A stretch of DNA of 64,000 bases from NCBI GenBank assembly GCA_021740905.1, contig JAIOYV010000032.1, positions 1-64,000 on the forward strand, read 5' to 3'. The notes beneath the pieces were generated by a model. It made no database searches. It worked only from the letters and a program-made list of their open reading frames with translations, and was not told the origin of the DNA. This document shows, piece after piece, positions 27,273-36,788 of the stretch (positions are counted from its first letter, which is position 1; the number at the start of each line of letters is the position of its first letter). Position numbers and translations under genes: made by a program. Source of the stretch: Bacteroidales bacterium. GTDB lineage: Bacteria > Bacteroidota > Bacteroidia > Bacteroidales > M50B96.

Positions 27273-28776
27273 GGGCAACAAAACAACTTCATCTAATGGT
27301 AACAAGAATACTGGTAGCAAGGCTAAGACCTTGCACCAGTTTGCCAATGATTCAAGTTTTCCATCTGAATTAATGAAGCATATTTCTGAGCTTACTACAT
27401 CTACACCTACGACATCCCATGACCATATTTTATCTGAACTTCTCAGTAAAATTGAAACCATTGATTTTCGTGACAGGGCGGGACTTGCAGACGATGAAAA
27501 GCCAAAACAAAGCCACTTCCTAATTATTACTATCGAGGAAATTCTTTGCCTTGCTAAAAAGTACGATTGGGGAATATGCCGAAAGCACGATTTTATATAC
27601 TTGTACAATGGAGCCTATTGGAAGAAAATTGACACGGATGATCTAAAATCGTTCCTGGGTGCAGCTTCTGAAAAGTTTGGAGTTGAATCGTTTAAGTCAA
27701 GGCACTATAAGTTCAGGGATGAACTCTATAAACAGTTTATGACCACAGCTGTACTGCCTTCCATGCAAGAATCCGATTCGGTAAAGATCAACCTGGAAAA
27801 TGGAACTTTTGAAGTTGTGAGTGGGCAGATTAAGTTAAAGCCATTCGACAGAAGCGACTTCTTAACCTATCAACTTCCTTTCGAATATGATCCCAATGCA
27901 AGTGCTCCAATATTTATGAACTACTTAAACAGAGTGCTGCCCGATACTGAATTGCAAAACGTAGTATCGGAATACCTGGGCTACATTTTCATTTCACAAA
28001 AGGTATTAAAGCTCGAAAAGGTAATGCTAATTTATGGGACAGGTGCAAACGGGAAAAGCGTTTTGTTCGATATTATCAATGCCATATTCGGAAAGGAAAA
28101 CTTGAGCTCCTATTCCCTTCAAAGTTTAACCGATGAAAAGGGATACCATAGGGCGAAGTTAGCCGATAAGCTAATCAATTATGCCAGTGAGATAAATGGA
28201 AAACTGGAAACCTCCCTTTTTAAACAATTGGTATCGGGCGAGCCAGTAGAAGCAAGGCTGCCCCATCGTGAGCCTTTCATAATGGAAAAATATGCCAAGT
28301 TGCTGTTCAATACAAACGAATTACCTACTAATGTGGAACACACTCATGCCTATTTTAGAAGATTTCTGATCGTGCCTTTTAACGTCACTATTCCTGATGA
28401 AGAACAAGATAAGTACTTAGCTGAAAAGATTATTAAAAATGAATTATCGGGTGTCTACAATTGGATTCTTGCTGGAATGAAACGATTGTTGGCACAGAAT
28501 GATTTTTCAACTTGTACAGCATCTGAAAGAGAAGTATCTGAATTTAAAACTCAGTCGGACAGTGTGAAAATGTTTCTGGATGAACATGGCTATCAAAAAG
28601 ATATAGACATGTATTTCCTACTTAAAGATTTGTATAGAGAGTACAGTATGTTTTGTTCAGAGGATGGTTACTCAAGGACGAGTAAGAAAAGTTTTAGAAA
28701 ACGACTTGAAGGTATTGGGATCGACATCAAAAGGAAAAGCGAGGGAAATGTAGTATTCGTCAGAAAAAAAATATAA
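27235..28776 (+). CDS. P4-type primase/helicase (D5-like ATPase)
   Basis: Replication protein of 513 residues of the phage/plasmid primase P4 family. The superfamily 3 helicase core carries Walker A GTGANGKS (about residue 269), the D5-N type preceding region, and later LFNTNELPT and FRRFLIVPF motifs (SF3 motif C and arginine finger region). The N-terminal 130 residues hold no Toprim or archaeo-eukaryotic primase motif that I can see, so priming may be supplied by the next gene. Start at 27235 or at the ATG seven codons later. It suggests that the island replicates after excision, as in satellites and some mobilisable elements. Confidence 0.88.
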   Translation: MRIKQGAMEAGDKGNKTTSSNGNKNTGSKAKTLHQFANDSSFPSELMKHISELTTSTPTTSHDHILSELLSKIETIDFRDRAGLADDEKPKQSHFLIITIEEILCLAKKYDWGICRKHDFIYLYNGAYWKKIDTDDLKSFLGAASEKFGVESFKSRHYKFRDELYKQFMTTAVLPSMQESDSVKINLENGTFEVVSGQIKLKPFDRSDFLTYQLPFEYDPNASAPIFMNYLNRVLPDTELQNVVSEYLGYIFISQKVLKLEKVMLIYGTGANGKSVLFDIINAIFGKENLSSYSLQSLTDEKGYHRAKLADKLINYASEINGKLETSLFKQLVSGEPVEARLPHREPFIMEKYAKLLFNTNELPTNVEHTHAYFRRFLIVPFNVTIPDEEQDKYLAEKIIKNELSGVYNWILAGMKRLLAQNDFSTCTASEREVSEFKTQSDSVKMFLDEHGYQKDIDMYFLLKDLYREYSMFCSEDGYSRTSKKSFRKRLEGIGIDIKRKSEGNVVFVRKKI

Positions 28777-28811
28777 TTGTTTTCAAATTCACTTTTTACA
28801 CCTTTTTCACG

Positions 28812-30050
28812 ATGAATGATTTTCAATACCAATTAGAACCGGGAAGTAGAAAACACATTTGCCCCTCCTGCGGAAAAAGAAAGTTCGTCAGATTTATTGA
28901 CAAGCAAACAGGCCATTACATGCTTTCGGAGTATGGGCGGTGTGATAGGGAAGACAGTTGTGGCTATTTCAAAATTCCTAAGGGAGTGTCAAAGCAAGGT
29001 TTTCCTATTATTACAGCGCAACCATCGATTAATAGAAGGAAAACCGTAATGTCTAATAGATCATATATTCCAGGCAACATTCTGGATCAAACTTGTATTG
29101 ATTGGCAAGAATCATCATTTGTAAAGAACCTCTTGGAAAGAATACCCTATCCATTTTTATTAAGCGACATTGAAAAAGTAATGGCACTCTACCGTGTTGG
29201 TAGTGTAAAAAATGGCTACCGGAAGGGTGCTGTTACTTTTCCTTTTATTGATGAAAATTCAAATGTCCACGCCATTCAAGTAAAGCTATTCGACCACGCC
29301 AACCACACTTTAGCCACAGATGCTATTCATTCGATAATTGAGAAGCACCACAAGCGGAAAGGTACTGCCCTGCCTGATTGGTTATCTCAGTATCTGCAAA
29401 ACGAGAAAAAATTCACATGCCTTTTCGGGGAACATCTCCTACAAAAGTATCCTACGAATCCAATTGCTCTTGTCGAAGCACCCAAGACAGCAATAGTAGC
29501 GACACTTTATTTTGGCTTACCTGATAATCCAAAGAATTTCCTTTGGTTGGCTGTGTACAACAAATCATCGCTTAATGCAAAGAAATGTTGGCCACTAAAA
29601 AATCGTATAGTGGTTTTGTTTCCCGATTTGGGTGCATACAACGATTGGGAGAAAAAGGCAAGCATTATTGAGTCAGAGTTCCCGAATTTCCATTTGAAGA
29701 CTTCTGACTTCCTTGAAACCAGAGCTCCAGATATTGAACATAAAAATGGTCTCGACTTAGCTGACTACCTGATCAAATACGATTGGCGCAGCTTTCAACA
29801 AGACCTACCACAAATTCAAATCTGTGAAAAAAGTGAAAAAAGTGTAGCTGAAAAAAAACATTTTTTTTTTCAGGAGGACTTACAAGCGAAAGCAAAAAAA
29901 GTGATCGGAGAGCAAAACTGCCTCTCAAAGTTACAAATATTGAAACATTTGGAAGATGCTGCATTTGAGTCAATGCTAAAAGACAATATCATTACATCTG
30001 CAATCCCATTATCCGATTTTTACTACCTATCCTATTCGACTCCTTTCTAA
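28812..30050 (+). CDS. DUF6371 (primase-associated zinc-finger/Toprim-like) protein
   Basis: Protein of 412 residues with an N-terminal zinc ribbon (CPSCGKRKF ... CDREDSCGYF, residues about 17-56) like those of DnaG-type and mobile-element primases. Downstream segments ALVEAPKTAIVAT and IVVLFPDLGAYNDW resemble the nucleotide-binding parts of a Toprim fold (E then DxD-like DLG), so it may be the primase partner of the preceding helicase. The DUF6371 assignment is from memory of the family. Codons near residue 347 contain an A8 run and a T10 run two bases apart (29851-29870), a potential slippage site before the final 60 residues. Confidence 0.75.
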   Translation: MNDFQYQLEPGSRKHICPSCGKRKFVRFIDKQTGHYMLSEYGRCDREDSCGYFKIPKGVSKQGFPIITAQPSINRRKTVMSNRSYIPGNILDQTCIDWQESSFVKNLLERIPYPFLLSDIEKVMALYRVGSVKNGYRKGAVTFPFIDENSNVHAIQVKLFDHANHTLATDAIHSIIEKHHKRKGTALPDWLSQYLQNEKKFTCLFGEHLLQKYPTNPIALVEAPKTAIVATLYFGLPDNPKNFLWLAVYNKSSLNAKKCWPLKNRIVVLFPDLGAYNDWEKKASIIESEFPNFHLKTSDFLETRAPDIEHKNGLDLADYLIKYDWRSFQQDLPQIQICEKSEKSVAEKKHFFFQEDLQAKAKKVIGEQNCLSKLQILKHLEDAAFESMLKDNIITSAIPLSDFYYLSYSTPF

Positions 30051-30077
30051 AATGGAATTTTGCAGGAATGAGAAAAC

Positions 30078-30112
30078 GTTGGAGACTATTTTACGCTAAA
30101 AGTCGCTCCAAC
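30078..30112. terminator. Hairpin at convergent gene ends
   Basis: GTTGGAG (30078-30084) pairs with CTCCAAC (30106-30112); three more pairs (ACT/AGT) extend the stem with a small internal bulge. It lies where the rightward DUF6371 gene meets the leftward metallopeptidase gene and overlaps the 3' end of the latter. Confidence 0.45.
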
Positions 30113-30786
30113 TTCATTTTCCATTTTTCCCAGTCGGGCATTTCTTTCGTTTGCAGATCAAGAAACTTTTGGGTGTGGTCGTGATGTATTAAATGGCAAA
30201 GTTCGTGAATGATCACATACTCAATACAGCCCTTTGGAGCCTTAATTAATTCAGGATTTAAGATGATCTTACCTCTGGGTGTGCAGCTGCCCCAACGGGT
30301 TGGCATATCCCTTAATATAATAGAACCTGGCTCCACTTTGTGTTTTTTAAACTTTTCAATTAGAGGTAAGGCAAGCATGTGAAACTTCTTCTTTGCATTC
30401 AGTAGATACCAGTCGTTCACCAAATTCTTTACTCTGGATTTGTCGTGAGTGGATACCTCTAAAAACCGTCCTTTTAGTTTTACCGAATCAATTTCACTTT
30501 CGACAATTTTAAGACGATATTGTCTACCCATGTATAAATGAGTTTCGCCACTCAGGTATTTTCGAGCCGGGGTCTTTGGATGAAAAGAAAGAAAGAAGCT
30601 TTGTTGCCGGATTATCCAGGGAGCTCTTTTTCTGAGTTTCTCTTTTATTTTTTCGAGGGGCGTGTCTTGGGGTGCTTTAACCAACACGGCTAAGTCAGGT
30701 GAAACAGTAATACCGAGTGTTTTCCTATCGGTAAAGGTCACCTTGAAATTAATCTGTTTCGAGCCAAACTGAATTACTTGGGTCAT
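30091..30786 (-). CDS. YgjP-like M48-type metallopeptidase (DUF45)
   Basis: Zinc metallopeptidase-fold protein, 231 residues. The zinc site is the HELCHLIHHDHT segment (HExxH plus a downstream His), preceded by the family signature MPTRWGSCTPRGKIILNPELI. These are marks of the YgjP/DUF45 (SprT-like) group. It follows hsdR with a 1-bp TAATG overlap and is the last gene of the leftward cluster. Such proteins are recurrently encoded beside hsdR in type I R-M loci; proteolytic control of HsdR or another cluster member is a plausible but unproven role. Confidence 0.88.
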   Translation of the reverse strand: MTQVIQFGSKQINFKVTFTDRKTLGITVSPDLAVLVKAPQDTPLEKIKEKLRKRAPWIIRQQSFFLSFHPKTPARKYLSGETHLYMGRQYRLKIVESEIDSVKLKGRFLEVSTHDKSRVKNLVNDWYLLNAKKKFHMLALPLIEKFKKHKVEPGSIILRDMPTRWGSCTPRGKIILNPELIKAPKGCIEYVIIHELCHLIHHDHTQKFLDLQTKEMPDWEKWKMKLERLLA

Positions 30787-33700
30787 TACTTGTAGCGGAT
30801 TTTAGCAACTTCAATACACTTGTTGGCTATTTCATCCATTTCACCAAATGAAAGATTGATGTGGTATTTGTCCCGGACTTCATCAATTAAATAATCGCCA
30901 ATATCAATTTGCAGTTTACCAGTGATGTTCGTTTTGTATTGCCAGTCAATAATTGGTTGACCATTATCTAAAACGGCACTTTGAATCATTTCATCAATTT
31001 GCAAGGCTGTCTGTGTTGATACCTCCTTTTTGACAATATCATCCTGCAATTTTTCGTTTAATGATTCTACTGTCAAACCATAAAAAGCTTTCGCCACATC
31101 TTTATTTATCAGTGCTTCCGGTATATCTGAGTCAGTATGTGCTAACACATTGTTCATTATTTCCTGAACCTTATTCAGATAATGTGCTTCGCCAATTCTA
31201 TGTGCTTCGTAGTCGGCAATCGTTTCTCTCAACATTTGTGAGAACTTTTTGTAGAAGGCTGGATCCTCTTCCATTTTTTCAGAAATGTGTTTTGAGGTAC
31301 GGCTTGCAATCTTGTCAGCTTTGGCCGCCTTTCCTATCGTATTCTCAACCTCCTCCTGGAATTTTTCCTGATCAAAAATATTGACCAGCTCGGTAATGAT
31401 CTCAACCTTTTCCGTTGTAATATGCGTGTCAATCAATTTCTGAATCTGGCCTTCGTATTTTTTGTAATCAATATCATCCGAGTACCTTTCTACTACAGCT
31501 TTCCGAAGTTTCAGGAACATGGTCAAATCCTCTTTGTAGCGGTCGATAGTTTTTTCATCCTCTTCTTTGTGAAACTGAATAGCCGACAGAGCCAGCTTCA
31601 ATGCTTTTGCATAAGCTGCCAGCTTATCATAAAACAAAACCCGGATAGCTTCATCTTTTAATAAGAGCTGATAAGCCTCTGCATCCCGTTTGTTTGCAAT
31701 GGTTTTAAAGATGTCCCACAACTCCGAATGTTTCTGTGGCAGCTTTTTAATTTCTTCGTTTATGTTGACCAAAGTGCCTTCTAAATCATCTGCATCGAAA
31801 TCTTCGAACGAAGAATACAATTCCAAGGCATCGTCCAGGTTTTCTATCACACCATAATAGTCGACAATGTAACCAAATTCCTTGTCTGGATAAATACGGT
31901 TTACCCTCGCAATGGCCTGTAACAGCTTATGGCTTTGCAAATTTCTGGTGAGGTATAAAATAGTGTTCTTTGGCTCGTCAAAACCGGTAAGGAGTTTGTC
32001 CACCACAATGATGATTTCCGGGTCTCTCTGGTTTTTAAATCGGCTGATAAGGTTCTTCTCATACTTTTTAGAATTGCCGTGTTCATCGATCATCTTTTTC
32101 CAAAAGCGATTTTCTCTTTCCGACGATTTTTCATACGCACTATCCTCACCCTCTCGCTCGTCGATTGAGGAGATCAGTACTTCACTGGTAACTATTCCAA
32201 TCTCATCCAAAAACTCCTTGTATCGGATGGCATTCACTTTTTTATCGCACACCAATTGTGCTTTGAATGGAGTGCCTTGCCAATTGTCGCGAAAGTGCAT
32301 ACTAATGTTCCATGCAATCGCATAGATTTTTTGTTCGGCTCCATTCAACTGGTCAGCCCTACTGAATTTCTTTTTAAAATCTGCCTTTTGATAGTCAGTC
32401 AATGGCTCGGTCACCATGCTGAAAAATGTATCAATGGGATTGGCATTTACTTCCTGAATGGCCAATCTTCCTTCATACAACAAGGGTACAACGGCTTTGT
32501 CTTTGACTGCCTGATCAACGGTGTAAGCATCAATGATACCTCCGAATTTGGCTGCCGTGCTTTTGTCTTTTTTGAAAAGCGGCGTTCCTGTCATGGCAAT
32601 GAAACAGGCGTTGGGAAGTGTCTTTTGCATTTCAATATTGAACGTTCCATGCTGTGTGCGGTGTCCTTCATCCACTAATACAAATATGTCGTGGCTCTCC
32701 AGAGGCTTGCTAATTTTTTTCATGGCAGCCACAAACTTGTTAATTATGGTGGTAACAACAGCATCGCTTTTGCTTTGTAGCAATTCAACCAATCTCTGTC
32801 CTGTGGAGGCATTCTCAACAAACATACCGCACTTGCGAAATGTACCTGTGATCTGATTATCCAAATCTGCCCGATCGGTGACCAGGACTATTTTGGGGTT
32901 GCGAATCGATTTCTCCAATGCTATGGCTTGGGCCAACATAACCATGGTTAAAGATTTTCCACTACCCTGGGTATGCCAGACAACACCACCTTTTCGTCTT
33001 CCTGCTTCATGCTGAAGAATGCGCTGCATGGATTTTTTAATGGCAAAAAACTGCTGATAGCGGGCAATCTTTTTTTCGCCATTGTCGAACAGGATGAAGT
33101 TGAAAACAATATCCATCAACCTTTCCGGTCGGCACAAACTATATAAGTATTCATCCTGAACAGTAGGATGGATATTCTCCTCTTCCAAAGCATCAAAGTA
33201 CTGCCTTACATACCGAAACCGGTCGGCGAATAGTTTGTCTTTCTGATCTGTAGGTAAAGCCTTGTTTTTTAATTCCTGTAGATTGTTTCTGTAGATGTCT
33301 TCCCCTGTGGCTGAATTGAATTTTTCATGCCAGCTCGACCAAAATTTTTCGGGGGTGGCATTGGTGGCGAAAGCTGCTTCCTGTGTAGCAATGCTAAGTG
33401 TAAGTTGCGAATATACATACAGACTACGGATGCCATCTTCCTGCTGGTTGCGCAAATGCTGACTGATGGCCTGTTTCAATGGTTCTTTCATGTCAGGACG
33501 TTTGCACTCAATAATGCAAAAGGGAATACCATTTACGAACAATACCAAATCGGGACGATAATGCTCCTTGCTGGTGCTTCGCATTACACTGTATTCTTCG
33601 CTCACATGAAAAACATTGTTCTCCAGGTTTTTCCAGTCAACATATTGCAGGGTAAAACTTTTTTGGTCACCATCCACATTTTGCTCCAGTGCTTTGCCTA

Positions 33701-34013
33701 AGGTAATCAGGTTGTAGGCCGTTTCGCAAGCAGCAATGTAGCCCTCGTTCATGGGTAGCTCTTTCAGGGCACGGATACCGTTTTCAATATTAGCATTGCT
33801 TATGTATGTGGTTTTTGTGGAGCTGATCCTTTTTTCCGAATTGATTTCTTTTAATTGATTCCGCAAAATATCATCCAGTAAAACATTGCTTGTTTTGCCC
33901 CCACGAAGTTTTTCAGCCTCAGCCGGACTGAGATAGGTATAGCCCAACTTTTGCAGCATTTGCAAAGCTGGTATCTGGCTAATATGGTCTTCTTTGAATG
34001 ATGGTGTATCCAT
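30786..34013 (-). CDS. hsdR: Type I restriction endonuclease subunit R
   Basis: Restriction and DNA-translocation subunit, 1075 residues. The N-terminal nuclease domain has the PD-(D/E)xK pattern RPDLVLFVNG ... IIECKRP (about residues 155-172). The SF2 motor has Walker A THTQGSGKSLTM (near residue 350), motif II FVLVDEGHRTQ, motif III MTGTPLF, and motif VI QAIARVNRIYP. A helical C-terminal region that contacts HsdM/HsdS completes the protein. All catalytic motifs are intact. It is separated from the upstream genes of the cluster by a 340-bp AT-rich gap, which may provide its own promoter, and is coupled to the metallopeptidase gene downstream. Confidence 0.95.
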   Translation of the reverse strand: MDTPSFKEDHISQIPALQMLQKLGYTYLSPAEAEKLRGGKTSNVLLDDILRNQLKEINSEKRISSTKTTYISNANIENGIRALKELPMNEGYIAACETAYNLITLGKALEQNVDGDQKSFTLQYVDWKNLENNVFHVSEEYSVMRSTSKEHYRPDLVLFVNGIPFCIIECKRPDMKEPLKQAISQHLRNQQEDGIRSLYVYSQLTLSIATQEAAFATNATPEKFWSSWHEKFNSATGEDIYRNNLQELKNKALPTDQKDKLFADRFRYVRQYFDALEEENIHPTVQDEYLYSLCRPERLMDIVFNFILFDNGEKKIARYQQFFAIKKSMQRILQHEAGRRKGGVVWHTQGSGKSLTMVMLAQAIALEKSIRNPKIVLVTDRADLDNQITGTFRKCGMFVENASTGQRLVELLQSKSDAVVTTIINKFVAAMKKISKPLESHDIFVLVDEGHRTQHGTFNIEMQKTLPNACFIAMTGTPLFKKDKSTAAKFGGIIDAYTVDQAVKDKAVVPLLYEGRLAIQEVNANPIDTFFSMVTEPLTDYQKADFKKKFSRADQLNGAEQKIYAIAWNISMHFRDNWQGTPFKAQLVCDKKVNAIRYKEFLDEIGIVTSEVLISSIDEREGEDSAYEKSSERENRFWKKMIDEHGNSKKYEKNLISRFKNQRDPEIIIVVDKLLTGFDEPKNTILYLTRNLQSHKLLQAIARVNRIYPDKEFGYIVDYYGVIENLDDALELYSSFEDFDADDLEGTLVNINEEIKKLPQKHSELWDIFKTIANKRDAEAYQLLLKDEAIRVLFYDKLAAYAKALKLALSAIQFHKEEDEKTIDRYKEDLTMFLKLRKAVVERYSDDIDYKKYEGQIQKLIDTHITTEKVEIITELVNIFDQEKFQEEVENTIGKAAKADKIASRTSKHISEKMEEDPAFYKKFSQMLRETIADYEAHRIGEAHYLNKVQEIMNNVLAHTDSDIPEALINKDVAKAFYGLTVESLNEKLQDDIVKKEVSTQTALQIDEMIQSAVLDNGQPIIDWQYKTNITGKLQIDIGDYLIDEVRDKYHINLSFGEMDEIANKCIEVAKIRYK

Positions 34014-34353
34014 TATGTTTTAGCTTTTAGATGATTCTATATTTTGCACTATTTTTCAAATACACAGTACATCTTCTAATATTCCTTCTAATAATTCTTC
34101 TAATTCTTTCTTATTCACTCCTACATTATATTAGAAGGTTCTTACTTAAAACTATTGATAAACAATAATTTAATAATGTGTCATTTGGGATTCCTCTCTT
34201 AAATCTTTTTTATTTTCTATTACAGTGCATTCTTTAATTATTCGTGTTGTTTTGGCCATTTCTATTTCCTCCAACTTGTTGATAATTATTAACAATGCTG
34301 TTAATAACTCAACATTTCTGGCCAATTTCTGGCCAATTTCTGGCCAATTAGTA
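34014..34353. other. AT-rich gap upstream of hsdR with an 11-bp tandem repeat
   Basis: Contains three tandem copies of TTTCTGGCCAA at 34316-34348, just past the stop of the broken AlbA_2 gene, and a run of TTCTAAT-type words at 34072-34110. It probably holds the hsdR promoter. No gene is seen. Confidence 0.45.
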
Positions 34354-36090
34354 TTAGGTTATTTCACCCGTATCCTTCATGTGCTTTATGCCTATACCAA
34401 TGGCTTTCGATAAAATCTGCATGGTTTGTAAGAAGTTTTCCCCTATTGAGTAAATAGTTGCTTTTGCTTCCCCTTCTCTTTTTAAATCATTTTTTTCAAC
34501 GAGCTTGTCGACCATATAACGAACTTGCTTTCTAGTTAATCTACCATCAAATAGATCTACGAAATCGTTCATCTTTGCTTGTTCAAATTTCTGTAGATGC
34601 TGTAAGATAATGTAGAACATTTGTCTTTCGTCCCAGTCGGTGGCTTTACTATATTTACCTTTTTCATCGATAAATTCATAATAGGCCCTGGATAAAACGT
34701 AATATGTCCCTTTGGTTTTTCCATGCTTTTCTATCAGTCCCTCCTGTTCCAATTTGTAAAGAATGGCGGAATCAAGTTTCGTCTTTTTTATGCCCTGACG
34801 AACTCCATTAAGAGTGAGAACTTCCTGAACACTGATTTTTTCATGATGCTTTCTTTCTTGCTGAATTTGATGTATAAATAAAGCAAAGGCTTTATCTTGA
34901 ACAATGGCAGAAAGTCGTAATTCTACCTGAAAATTATCTGACTTAGTATAATCCGGTGCTGGTTTAGACTCTGAAATAGTTTGATAAAATATTTTATCAA
35001 TTCCTTGTCCCGATCGCTCAACAACACCTGTTTTAGCCATTACATCAGCAAGTAAACGATTTCGGGGCGTGCTGTTCACAGTTAAAAGATTATCAAGTGT
35101 CACACCTAGTGGGAAGCCGCCTGGATTTACAATATGCATTGCATTGGGAAATTGTTTAATCACAACTTCACTTGCTTTTCGGTAATCTCTATGAGCAATG
35201 GCGTTGTTAATAGCCTCTCTGATTACTTCTTTATTAAAAAACGGAATATCGAAAATATAAGGTCCTTGTTGAACCGGAATTTTTCCGTTTCGTTGGTTAA
35301 TAAACTCCCAAAGACTTTCAATAGCCAGATAATAGGGCTCGGAAAATATATGACGATTGTCAAAATTTATTTGAGTAGGTGTGTTTCGATATTCCAGGTG
35401 TACGGCTGATTGGGGAAGAAACTTCTCAATAGACGCTCTTTTGCCAATTAATACTAAGGCAGCGTAAGTTATTCCAGAAGTAGTAATTAAGCCTAAATCT
35501 GAAAGTGCTTGCTCATTTTTTAATGTTAGAAATTGAGGGTTCTCTTGCTTTTTTGAATAGGCCTCCTTCAATTTAGCTATGGCATTTTCATCTAAATCAG
35601 TGAGATTAAGGTCTGGGCATATTTTGGATGAAAAGTCCGGTTCTTGTTCAGATAAAATGGCAAACATCTCTTCATCACTCATATTTCGAAGACTTTCACC
35701 AACTCTCATTAAGGGAACGCCTTCAAATTTTAGCATTTTGCCAACAGGACGCCCCTGAATATGAACAACTAAAACCCTTTTGCTATTTTCAAATAATTCT
35801 TCCATCTGGACACGGATGCCCAAACGGGTATATGTCTCGTCTTCCAATTCTCCCAGTTTACCTTGGCCAAAATCGCTACCAACTACATCATGTGGCATAC
35901 TATCTGTCATGCCTAAAACCAACATCCCTCATCCCTCATTGGCAAATGCAACAATATAACCCAGAAAACATTTACGTCTTTCTTCCTGTGATGTATGAGA
36001 ACCACCAGCAAAAGGGTAGTTATGCTGTGCCTTTTTAAACTCAACCTTGTCTTCGCTTTCTTTTAGGTATTTTAGTTCTTCTATCGTCAT
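34354..36090 (-). pseudogene. AlbA_2/ATP-binding (Schlafen-type) protein with in-frame TGA
   Basis: The intact reading frame begins at the ATG at 36090 and runs 53 codons (MTIEELKYLKESEDKVEFKK ... IVAFANEG) to a TGA at 35929-35931. It then continues in the same frame as GMLVLGMTD to the stop at 34354. Family members read ANxxGGxLxxG here, so a glycine codon GGA appears to have become TGA. The downstream part includes the HATPase_c_4 region (INNAIAHRDYR ... GQGIDKIF) and winged helices at the C-terminus. An ATG two codons after the stop (35925) could restart a 523-residue product lacking the start of the AlbA_2 domain. It is located between the winged-helix nucleotidyltransferase and hsdR genes. 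Confidence 0.85.
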
Positions 36091-36095
36091 AATTA

Positions 36096-36788
36096 TTAAT
36101 TTTTCTCATCTCTTTGAAATACAATTTTGCTTACTGTTTTGCTGAAAACATCATCAATTTCAATATCATGGAGACTTAGACCTCTTTTTTTTGCTTTAAG
36201 TGCTTTGACAATTTCATCGCGAGGCCATGCTAATTTTTCAACAAAATTATTGAAATGCCTACCTGTGTTTTCTGCTATCTTAATTCTTGCCTGATTATAT
36301 AAGGTAAATTCTCTACCTTTATATTTTGAGATAAGTTTGTATCCTATATCCAGATCACCCAAAGTATCTTTGTCTGATAAAAAGCTTCCAAAGACCCTCA
36401 GACAGTCCACATAATAAACCAAGTCATCTCTTGCATTTATTACTTTTGCTCGTTCAATTAAATCAGACAGAAGTTGATTTGCCTTTTGTCTGGTTATAAC
36501 CGATGCTGCCGATGCCAGTCCAAATTGGCTGCCTTTACTGCCTACAGTTAACTCGAATTGAGTTTCCCCTCTGGAGCTATGTCTCATAAGTTTCAGATAA
36601 CTCCCATCAATTAACTGCTCGACTACTTTTTTAGCCTGTTCGGGGTTCGTTTTTAGTATTACTGAAATTTTTTTACAAATTTCGTTTTCATTTGTACCCC
36701 ACAATTTTTCTTGCATTGCACTACGGATCACTTCCCTGATTTTTAAAACAGGTTGCCCAAAAAGTATGTCTTTTGAATTTAGTCTCAT
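36096..36788 (-). CDS. Winged-helix/nucleotidyltransferase-fold protein
   Basis: Protein of 230 residues. The first 80 residues look like a winged helix (EICKKISVILKTNPEQAKKVVEQL followed by a LKLMRHSS wing). The second half has the nucleotidyltransferase-fold signature VFGSFLSDKDTLGDLDIGY, i.e. hGS-x(n)-DhD, as in minimal nucleotidyltransferases of MNT/HEPN-type modules. No third catalytic Asp or separate HEPN partner was identified. It overlaps hsdS by 4 bp (ATGA) and lies 5 bp before the broken AlbA_2 gene, so it is co-translated with the R-M specificity subunit. A role in AMPylation-type control or defence is inference. Confidence 0.65.
   Translation of the reverse strand: MRLNSKDILFGQPVLKIREVIRSAMQEKLWGTNENEICKKISVILKTNPEQAKKVVEQLIDGSYLKLMRHSSRGETQFELTVGSKGSQFGLASAASVITRQKANQLLSDLIERAKVINARDDLVYYVDCLRVFGSFLSDKDTLGDLDIGYKLISKYKGREFTLYNQARIKIAENTGRHFNNFVEKLAWPRDEIVKALKAKKRGLSLHDIEIDDVFSKTVSKIVFQRDEKN

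Noticed and set aside
35929-35931. Selenocysteine or reassigned UGA in the AlbA_2 gene
   Set aside because: The family position is a glycine, no following selenocysteine element was recognised, and other genes in the window (cydB, hsdM) end normally at TGA.
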